Assembly: GCA_009925965.1 (NCBI GenBank) | Contig: RFPW01000054.1 | Coordinates: forward strand, 1 to 10,953 | Source of the DNA: Betaproteobacteria bacterium | GTDB taxonomy: Bacteria > Pseudomonadota > Gammaproteobacteria > Burkholderiales > Burkholderiaceae_E | Direction of reading: 5' to 3' | Length of the DNA: 10,953 nt | Shown: piece by piece, positions 1 through 5,385 of the stretch | Layout of the letters: each line of letters begins with the position of its first letter | How positions within the stretch are numbered: position 1 is the first letter of the stretch | Made by a program: the position numbers and the translations under genes | The notes under the pieces: model-generated | Seen by the model: only the letters and a program-made list of their open reading frames with translations | The model's database searches: none | Told to the model about the DNA's origin: nothing

Positions 1-680
1 ATCGGCACCTTGACCGCGAACGCCATGAGGAAGGCGAGGAAGATCAGCACCTGTTCGTTCAAGGTAAGGGGCAGTTGGTGCCAAGCGGTGATCTCGAAGG
101 TCCCGCTCTTTAGATACAAGTAGATGATCGCGATGAGCGTCAGCAAGGAACCCAGCAGCGTGTAGAGGAAGAACTTAAACGCGGCGTATACGCGGTTGTG
201 CCCGCCCCAGACTCCGATGATGACGTACATCGGGATCAGAGTCGCTTCGAAAAAGACATAAAAAAGCAAACCGTCGAGCGCGCTAAAAACGCCGATCAGG
301 AGCCCCGAGAGGATCAGGAAAGCGGCCATGTAATGAGCCACGCGGTCTTTGATGACCTCCCATCCAGCCAGAATGACGATGACCGTAATGAAAGCTGTCA
401 GCGGAATGAACCACACTGAAAGACCGTCGACCCCGAGCCGATAGTGGACGTTGAAACGTTCGATCCAGGGGGCGAGTTCGCCGAACTGCATGTCTGCAGA
501 ATTGATATCAAAGCCCGTCACGAGCGGGATCGTGATGAGAAATGACAGCAGCGCGCCGACCAGGGAAACAGCACGCACGACCCCCGCATTCTGATCACGC
601 CCCCAAGCGAGGACAAACAATCCAAATGCGATCGGCATCCAAATCGCAGCCGATAACGAGGAGAAAACACTCGGGGTCAT
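1..680 (-). CDS. nuoM: NADH-quinone oxidoreductase subunit M (partial, C-terminal part beyond window)
   Basis: This is an antiporter-like, proton-pumping membrane subunit of complex I. Reading the minus strand from the ATG at 680 gives an open frame of 226 codons that runs off the window edge with no stop. Family hallmarks are GVDGLSVWF (residues 83-91), the block LLFYVFFEATLIPMYVIIG (138-156) with the key Glu at 145 (E. coli Glu144), and VKVP at the edge with Lys224, the proton-path lysine. Hydrophobic helices run throughout. Roughly the first 45% of a typical protein of about 490 residues is present. The start at 680 places MTPSVFSSLS before the conserved IWMPIAFG block. No strong Shine-Dalgarno is seen, so translation is probably coupled to nuoL, which ends 37 nt upstream. 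nuoN would be expected beyond the window. The identification is secure; the exact start is less so. Confidence 0.96.
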   Translation of the reverse strand, partial: MTPSVFSSLSAAIWMPIAFGLFVLAWGRDQNAGVVRAVSLVGALLSFLITIPLVTGFDINSADMQFGELAPWIERFNVHYRLGVDGLSVWFIPLTAFITVIVILAGWEVIKDRVAHYMAAFLILSGLLIGVFSALDGLLFYVFFEATLIPMYVIIGVWGGHNRVYAAFKFFLYTLLGSLLTLIAIIYLYLKSGTFEITAWHQLPLTLNEQVLIFLAFLMAFAVKVP

Positions 681-717
681 GTGTGGACCGGTCCGTTTTT
701 ATTCTGGTTGAGCGCGG

Positions 718-2811
718 CTAGCGGGAAAGCAGTGGGACGAACCAAAACAGCAGCAACGCAACACCAACGATCATCGAGATGGCGTAGTGATATAGATAGC
801 CGCTCTGGACGCCACGGCTCGAGGTGGCAACGAGGCCGACCAGTCGCCAGCTGCCGTTCACGATCGCGCCGTCAATGAGTGCTTGATCGCCGCCCTTCCA
901 GAGCCCGCGTCCCAGCAGCCGGGAACCGCCCGAGAAGAAGAAGTCATTAAAGCGATCGAAGAAGTACTTCTGTTCGAGCACATAGTGCAACGGACTGAGC
1001 ACGCGTCCGATCATCGCCGGGAGCGCCGGATTGATCAGGTAGCAATACCAGGCACAGGCGACACCCGAAGCGGCGAGCAAGAACGGCAGCGACGTGAGGG
1101 CGTGCAGGCCCATCGCGACCGCACCATGCCATTCTTCTTTGAGCAAGGACATCGCTGGATGCTTCGCGGCATCGGTATGAATCACGCCAGCGTAAAAGTC
1201 GCCAAACAGCAAGGGGTCGATCGTGAAGAAACCGATGATGAGCGACGGAATCGCCAGCAGAACCAGGGGCAGCGTGACGACCCATGGCGACTCGTGCGGC
1301 TTTTGGCCCGGGGCGAGCCCATGGTGCTCGTGAGCGTGTGTGTCTTTGTCAGCGTGGGCGTCGTCGTGCTTGGCGTGAGCGTCGTGCTTGGCGTGCGCGT
1401 CATGACCCTGCGAAGCGTGATGATCTGATCCGTGGCCATGCCCCTGGCCGAATCGCTCTTTCCCATGGAAGACCAGGAAGACCATCCGGAACGAGTAGAA
1501 CGCGGTGACAAAAACACCCGCGAGCACAGCGAAGTAGGCGAACCCGGCGCCTGCTTGACCGTGATGGGCGGCCTCGCCCACGGCTTCGATGATCGCGTCC
1601 TTGGAATAGAAACCCGAGAGGAATGGGGTCCCGATCAGCGCCAGGGATCCGATCAATGACGTAATCCAGGTGATCGGCATGTACTTGCGCAACCCGCCCA
1701 TGTGGCGCATGTCCTGATCGTGATGCATCCCGATGATGACCGAGCCAGCAGCAAGGAACAGCAGCGCCTTGAAAAAGGCGTGCGTCATCAGGTGAAAGAT
1801 CGCGGCTGAATAGGCCGATGCGCCGAGTGCAACGGTCATGTAACCGAGCTGGGACAGGGTCGAATACGCCACCACCCGTTTGATGTCGTTCTGAACAATG
1901 CCCAGGAAACCCATGAAGAGCGCGGTGATCGAACCAATGACGATCACGAACGAAAGCGCGACGTCGCTGAGCTCAAACAGCGGGCTCATGCGGGCGACCA
2001 TAAAGATCCCAGCCGTCACCATCGTTGCAGCGTGAATCAGGGCCGAGATCGGGGTCGGGCCTTCCATCGAGTCGGGCAGCCAGACATGGAGCGGAAACTG
2101 GGCGCTCTTACCCATAGCGCCGATGAAAAGACAAATGCAGGTAACGGCCAACAGCGGCCACTGAACGATGCCGAGATCAAGCATCTCGGTGGCTTTGGTG
2201 GGCGCCACTTCAAAGACGGCCGCGTAATCGAGGCTGCCAAAGTGGGCGAGGACCAAACCAATCCCGAGGGCAAAACCGAAGTCACCGACGCGGTTGACCA
2301 GAAACGCCTTGAGGTTGGCGTAAATCGCGGTAGGCCGGGTGAACCAGAATCCGATCAGCAGATATGAGATCAAGCCAACCGCTTCCCAGCCGAAGAAGAG
2401 CTGCACAAAATTATTCGCCATCACGAGCATCAGCATCGCGAAGGTAAACAGGCTGATGTAGGCGAAAAAACGCTGGTAACCCGCGTCTTCTTCCATATAG
2501 CCAATGGTGTAGATGTGGACCATCAGCGACACAAAGGTCACGACGCACATCATGGTCGCGGTCAACGTGTCGATCAGGAACCCAACCTGAAAGCGAATAC
2601 CAGCGACCGTCGCCCACTCGTACAACATGCCATTGAAACGCTCACCGGCCAGCGTCTCCAACAAAATGGATACCGCAGCAACGAACGACACCAGCACGCC
2701 CAGGATGGCGATGCGATGGGCATTGGCGCGGCCGATCTGGTGGCCAAAGAAACCGCACAGAATTGCGCCCAGCAGGGGAGCAAAAGGCACGATGAGGTAG
2801 GTCGACTTCAT
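718..2811 (-). CDS. nuoL: NADH-quinone oxidoreductase subunit L
   Basis: NuoL is the distal antiporter-like subunit of the complex I membrane arm; its long lateral helix couples the proton channels. The gene encodes 697 residues, somewhat longer than the E. coli protein (613) and close to betaproteobacterial ones. Seen motifs are FGWEAVGLISYLLIGFW with Glu143 (E. coli Glu144), GAMGKSAQFPLHVWLPDSME with Lys235 (E. coli Lys229), THAFFKALLFL with Lys348, and GFYSKDAI with Lys404. After residue 450 an extramembrane loop is packed with His, Asp and Ala (458-497, 14 histidines), followed by conserved HESPWVVTLPLVLL (506-519) and C-terminal helices. The frame stays open 25 codons further upstream, but those codons overlap nuoK and look non-native. 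The ATG at 2811 has AAGGAA 9 nt upstream and MKSTYLIVPFAPLLGA fits the family start. nuoK ends 31 nt upstream. All key residues are intact. Confidence 0.98.
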   Translation of the reverse strand: MKSTYLIVPFAPLLGAILCGFFGHQIGRANAHRIAILGVLVSFVAAVSILLETLAGERFNGMLYEWATVAGIRFQVGFLIDTLTATMMCVVTFVSLMVHIYTIGYMEEDAGYQRFFAYISLFTFAMLMLVMANNFVQLFFGWEAVGLISYLLIGFWFTRPTAIYANLKAFLVNRVGDFGFALGIGLVLAHFGSLDYAAVFEVAPTKATEMLDLGIVQWPLLAVTCICLFIGAMGKSAQFPLHVWLPDSMEGPTPISALIHAATMVTAGIFMVARMSPLFELSDVALSFVIVIGSITALFMGFLGIVQNDIKRVVAYSTLSQLGYMTVALGASAYSAAIFHLMTHAFFKALLFLAAGSVIIGMHHDQDMRHMGGLRKYMPITWITSLIGSLALIGTPFLSGFYSKDAIIEAVGEAAHHGQAGAGFAYFAVLAGVFVTAFYSFRMVFLVFHGKERFGQGHGHGSDHHASQGHDAHAKHDAHAKHDDAHADKDTHAHEHHGLAPGQKPHESPWVVTLPLVLLAIPSLIIGFFTIDPLLFGDFYAGVIHTDAAKHPAMSLLKEEWHGAVAMGLHALTSLPFLLAASGVACAWYCYLINPALPAMIGRVLSPLHYVLEQKYFFDRFNDFFFSGGSRLLGRGLWKGGDQALIDGAIVNGSWRLVGLVATSSRGVQSGYLYHYAISMIVGVALLLFWFVPLLSR
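1363..1398. repeat. Two-copy 18-bp tandem repeat in the His-rich loop of nuoL
   Basis: Two adjacent 18-bp units (1363-1380 and 1381-1398) differ at a single base. On the coding strand they encode the six-residue repeat DAHAKH or a close permutation (about residues 471-482 of NuoL), and a degenerate DAHADKD continues the pattern. The repeat lies inside a variable extramembrane loop, so it probably arose by local slippage and may vary in copy number between strains. Confidence 0.85.
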
Positions 2812-2820
2812 GGGCTGTGT

Positions 2821-2826
2821 TTCCTT
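2821..2826 (-). promoter_or_regulatory. Shine-Dalgarno of nuoL
   Basis: AAGGAA on the minus strand lies 9 nt before the ATG at 2811. It supports that start over the longer open frame, which extends to 2886 inside nuoK. Confidence 0.7.
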
Positions 2827-2842
2827 ACGGCCTTGACGCGCG

Positions 2843-3166
2843 TCAGCCCTTGAGGGTGTCGAGGTCTTCGACGTTGATCGTGTCAAGACCGCGAAACAGT
2901 ACGACGAGAATCGCGAGGCCGATGGCGGATTCAGCCGCCGCCACAGTCAGAATAAAAAACACAAAGACCTGCCCGGCCGCATCGCCCAGGAAGTGACTGA
3001 AGGCGATGAAATTCATGTTGACTGCGAGCAGCATCAGTTCGATCGCCATCAACACGACGATGACATTGCGGCGGTTCAGGAAAATCCCGAGAACGCTGAT
3101 GGCAAACAGAATAGCCCCGAGGATCAGGTAATGACCGAGCGACAGACCAGTAGCGGCCAGGTTCAT
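2843..3166 (-). CDS. nuoK: NADH-quinone oxidoreductase subunit K
   Basis: NuoK is a small membrane subunit (107 residues, three transmembrane helices) of the complex I proton-pumping arm. The sequence is a near-perfect family match: ILFAISVLGIFLNRRNVIVV (19-38), the acidic residue in LMAIELMLLAVNMNF (E. coli Glu36 equivalent) and the second one in LTVAAAESAIGLAILV (Glu72 equivalent), then the C-terminal LDTINVEDLDTLKG. The ATG at 3166 overlaps the TGA of nuoJ as ATGA, and an AGGAG lies 7 nt upstream. It is about six residues longer at the N-terminus than many betaproteobacterial NuoK proteins, which may begin nearer LSLGHYLILG, but the Shine-Dalgarno supports the upstream start. The gene is intact. 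Confidence 0.98.
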   Translation of the reverse strand: MNLAATGLSLGHYLILGAILFAISVLGIFLNRRNVIVVLMAIELMLLAVNMNFIAFSHFLGDAAGQVFVFFILTVAAAESAIGLAILVVLFRGLDTINVEDLDTLKG

Positions 3167-3798
3167 GGCGTGGCTCCTGCATCAGTCGGGCTTTGCCCAC
3201 GGGTACTGCGTGAGGGCACCGACACAAGGCGGACCCGGTCAGCGCTTCGGACCAGTTGCGCTTTGCTGGCGTCGTTGACGCGGGTGTCCTTGCGGCGACG
3301 CAAGGTCAACGCGATGGCTGCAACGATCGCGACGAGCAGCAACACTGCCGCCAGCTCAAACGGATAGACGTAGTCGGTGTAAATCAGTTTGCCCAGGACA
3401 CGAGTGTTGTCGGTACCCGCCGCCATCGCGGGTGCGTCATCCTGGCGGACGCCTGAAAAACGGGCCCAGATAATCGCGGAAAGTTCGAGCACCACCGCGA
3501 TACCGACGAAAGCTGCCACCGGGAGATTTGTCCAGAACCCTTCGCGCAAGCGGTCCAGGTCAATGTCTAGCATCATGACAACAAATAGAAACAACACCAT
3601 CACCGCGCCGACATAGACCAAAACCAACGTGATCGCGAGAAACTCGGCCTTGAGCAACATCCAGATCCCGGATGCGTTGAAAAACGCCAGAACGAGATAG
3701 AGCGCAGCATGAACAGGGTTTCGCGCGGTCACCACACGCAGGGCTGCCGCGATCAGCACCGCCGAAAAGACGTAAAACAGGGCGGTTTTGAATTCCAT
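3163..3798 (-). CDS. nuoJ: NADH-quinone oxidoreductase subunit J
   Basis: NuoJ is a membrane subunit of complex I, next to NuoK and NuoH in the arm, whose third helix changes conformation during turnover. It has 211 residues. The N-terminal helices carry NPVHAALYLVLAFFNASGIW and then the highly conserved AEFLAITLVLVYVGAVMVLF, followed by VVMMLDID. A later helix contains YTDYVYPFELAAVLLLVAIV, and the protein ends in a basic, Ser/Pro-rich cytoplasmic tail. The frame is open for 65 more codons upstream, but those overlap nuoI and are arginine-rich shadow sequence; MEFKTALFYVFSAVL from the ATG at 3798 is the family N-terminus. The nuoI stop lies 8 nt upstream with no clear Shine-Dalgarno, so translational coupling is likely. 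The stop codon overlaps the nuoK start. Confidence 0.97.
   Translation of the reverse strand: MEFKTALFYVFSAVLIAAALRVVTARNPVHAALYLVLAFFNASGIWMLLKAEFLAITLVLVYVGAVMVLFLFVVMMLDIDLDRLREGFWTNLPVAAFVGIAVVLELSAIIWARFSGVRQDDAPAMAAGTDNTRVLGKLIYTDYVYPFELAAVLLLVAIVAAIALTLRRRKDTRVNDASKAQLVRSADRVRLVSVPSRSTRGQSPTDAGATP
3174..3178 (-). promoter_or_regulatory. Shine-Dalgarno of nuoK
   Basis: AGGAG on the minus strand lies 7 nt before the nuoK ATG at 3166, inside the 3' end of nuoJ. It gives nuoK its own initiation signal despite the ATGA overlap. Confidence 0.75.
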
Positions 3799-3806
3799 GG
3801 GTGCGA

Positions 3807-4295
3807 TTAACGGTAGCTGGCGTCGGCTTCGCGACGTTTGGCGATTTCGGGCTCGTAACGATCGCCGACGGCAAGCAGCATCTCTTTGGTGAAAAGCAGA
3901 TCGCCACGCCGTTCGCCGTGGTACTCGAGCACATGGGTCTCGACGATCGAATCGACCGGGCAACTCTCTTCGCAAAAGCCGCAGAAGATGCACTTGGTCA
4001 GATCGATGTCGTAACGTGTCGTGCGGCGGCTCCCGTCATCACGCACTTCGCTCTGAATGGTGATGGCCATCGCCGGGCAGACCGCTTCGCAGAGTTTGCA
4101 GGCGATGCATCGCTCTTCGCCATTCGGATAACGACGCAAGGCGTGCAGGCCGCGGAAACGCGGTGAATACGGCGTCTTCTCTTCTGGAAACTGAACGGTG
4201 ATCTTGCGCGCAAACAGGTTGCGCCCAGTCAGGCGCATGCCCTTGAGCAGTTCCGTCAGCATGAAGCTGGACACGAAGTCCTTGAATGCCTGCAT
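3807..4295 (-). CDS. nuoI: NADH-quinone oxidoreductase subunit I (2 x 4Fe-4S ferredoxin)
   Basis: NuoI carries clusters N6a and N6b, passing electrons from NuoG toward the N2 cluster beside the quinone site. It has 162 residues, the usual betaproteobacterial length. Two classical CxxCxxCxxxC motifs are complete: Cys63, 66, 69, 73 in ERCIACKLCEAVCP and Cys102, 105, 108, 112 in KCIFCGFCEESCP. Other family blocks are ARKITVQFPEEKTP (29-42), SPRFRGLHALRRYPNGEE (44-61) and LEYHGERRGDLLFTKEMLL. The N-terminal amphipathic region docks on the membrane in the family. The ATG at 4295 follows the nuoH stop by 6 nt, with a GGGGG stretch 9 nt upstream as a weak ribosome-binding site. It appears intact and functional. 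Confidence 0.98.
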   Translation of the reverse strand: MQAFKDFVSSFMLTELLKGMRLTGRNLFARKITVQFPEEKTPYSPRFRGLHALRRYPNGEERCIACKLCEAVCPAMAITIQSEVRDDGSRRTTRYDIDLTKCIFCGFCEESCPVDSIVETHVLEYHGERRGDLLFTKEMLLAVGDRYEPEIAKRREADASYR

Positions 4296-4301
4296 TTCGG
4301 G

Positions 4302-5367
4302 TTACCCCCAGATATCAAACGGAGAGATACGCCACAACCCAACCACGACGATCCAGACGAGCGTCACGGGAATGAAAATCTTCCAGCCCAAACGCATGAT
4401 CTGGTCGAAGCGGAATCGGGGGAAGGTGGCACGCACCCACAGGAACATGGTGCACATCACGAACGTTTTGGCGAATAGCCAGAACCAGTTCATGAACCAT
4501 GGCGCGAAGGGCAAATCAAACGGCAGAGAGATCGGTGCATCCCAGCCGCCCAGAAACATAATCGAGGCCAGCGCACTCACCAGAATGATGTTGGCGTACT
4601 CGGCCAGGAAGAACACAGCGAAGGCCATCCCCGAGTACTCCACCATGTGGCCGGCGACGATCTCGCTTTCACCCTCGACCACGTCAAAGGGGTGGCGGTT
4701 GGTCTCGGCCAGCCCGGAGATGAAGTACACGACAAAAATCGGCAACAAAGGCAGCCAGTTCCATGACAGGAAATTCAGCCCCATGTCGGCGAAACGCCCG
4801 CGCTGCTGGACTTCAACGATATCGGTGATGTTGAGACTATTACTCGTCATCAGGACCACAACCATCGCAAAACCAATCGCGAGTTCGTACGACACCATCT
4901 GGGCCGAGGCCCGCATGGCTCCGAGAAATGCGTATTTGGAATTAGATGCCCAGCCCGCCAGAATAACGCCGTAGACCTCGAGCGAAGTGATCGCCATCAA
5001 GTACAACAAACCAGCATTGATGTTAGCCAGAGCAAGGTCGGGCCCAAAAGGAAGCCGGCATGATGGTCATGATCGGTCCCAGCAGATACAGGCGTTTGTC
5101 GGCCGCCGTCGGCAGGATGATCTCCTTGAACATCAGCTTCAAGCCATCCGCAATGGGCTGAAAGAGGCCCATTGGGCCCACGCGGTTGGGACCAATCCGA
5201 ACCTGAATCCAGCCGATGAACTTACGCTCCCAGAGGGTCAGGTAAGCCAGACAGATCATCAACGGCAGGACGATCGCAACGATTCGAACGAGTGTCCACA
5301 CCAGCGGCCAGACGCCGCCGAACACATCCACACCCTGTTGCTGAATCGTACTTAAGAGATTGGGCAT
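4302..5367 (-). pseudogene. nuoH: NADH-quinone oxidoreductase subunit H, frameshifted by a small internal deletion
   Basis: NuoH is the membrane subunit that forms the quinone-access channel and joins the peripheral and membrane arms. Two frames cover it. From the ATG at 5367 (AGGAG 10 nt upstream) 105 codons match the family: VWTLVRIVAIVLPLMICLAY, LWERKFIGWIQVRIGPNRVG, LFQPIADGLKLMFKE, then YLLGPIMTIMPA. That frame then goes out of register and stops at 5023-5025. The family sequence resumes at 5051 in another frame as PFGPDLALANINAGLLYLM and continues 249 codons to the stop at 4302, including GWASNSKYAFLGAMRASAQM, SWNWLPLL, AETNRHPFDVVEGESEIVAG and the C-terminus PFDIWG. Between MPA and PFG relatives carry about seven more residues (like LAAWAVV) in transmembrane helix 2. 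Their absence plus the frame change fits a deletion of about 20 nt. The product as read would be a nonfunctional 114-residue fragment unless this is a sequence error. Confidence 0.9.
5051..5053 (-). other. Frameshift/deletion junction in nuoH
   Basis: On the coding strand the sequence reads ATG CCG GCT, then a single T, then CCT TTT GGG CCC GAC. MPA (frame 1) and PFGPD (frame 2) are both family-conserved and are separated only by this extra T. Where relatives have about 21 nt (seven codons) only 1 nt is present, which implies loss of about 20 nt. The estimate of seven codons rests on recalled betaproteobacterial NuoH sequences, not on a computed alignment. Confidence 0.8.
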
Positions 5368-5377
5368 GATCGCTTGG

Positions 5378-5382
5378 CTCCT
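5378..5382 (-). promoter_or_regulatory. Shine-Dalgarno of nuoH
   Basis: AGGAG on the minus strand lies immediately after the nuoG stop and 10 nt before the ATG at 5367. It rules out the TTG at 5385 as the likely nuoH start, because the Shine-Dalgarno would lie inside the reading frame. Confidence 0.75.
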
Positions 5383-5385
5383 CAA

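Noticed and set aside
685..700. Perfect 10-bp palindrome GGACCGGTCC followed by T-rich sequence on the plus strand, between nuoL and nuoM
   Set aside because: It has no loop, so it cannot form a proper terminator hairpin, the T run is on the strand opposite to transcription, and the operon continues into nuoM. Probably coincidental.
883..1428. Plus-strand open frame of 181 codons opposite the 3' half of nuoL, with a valine-rich repeat end
   Set aside because: Its VSVCVFVSVGVVV-like tail is just the antisense reading of the His-rich repeat of nuoL. No independent coding evidence.
2812..2886. Upstream extension of the nuoL frame by 25 codons
   Set aside because: It overlaps the end of nuoK and lacks family similarity. 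The ATG at 2811 has an AAGGAA at a suitable distance.
3799..3993. Upstream extension of the nuoJ frame by 65 codons
   Set aside because: It is arginine-rich sequence overlapping nuoI in another frame. The family N-terminus begins at the ATG at 3798.
4198..4974. Plus-strand open frame of 258 codons opposite nuoH/nuoI
   Set aside because: It is antisense to conserved nuoH sequence and rich in Ser, Thr and Met as expected from complementing membrane-protein codons. No ribosome-binding site or family resemblance was seen.
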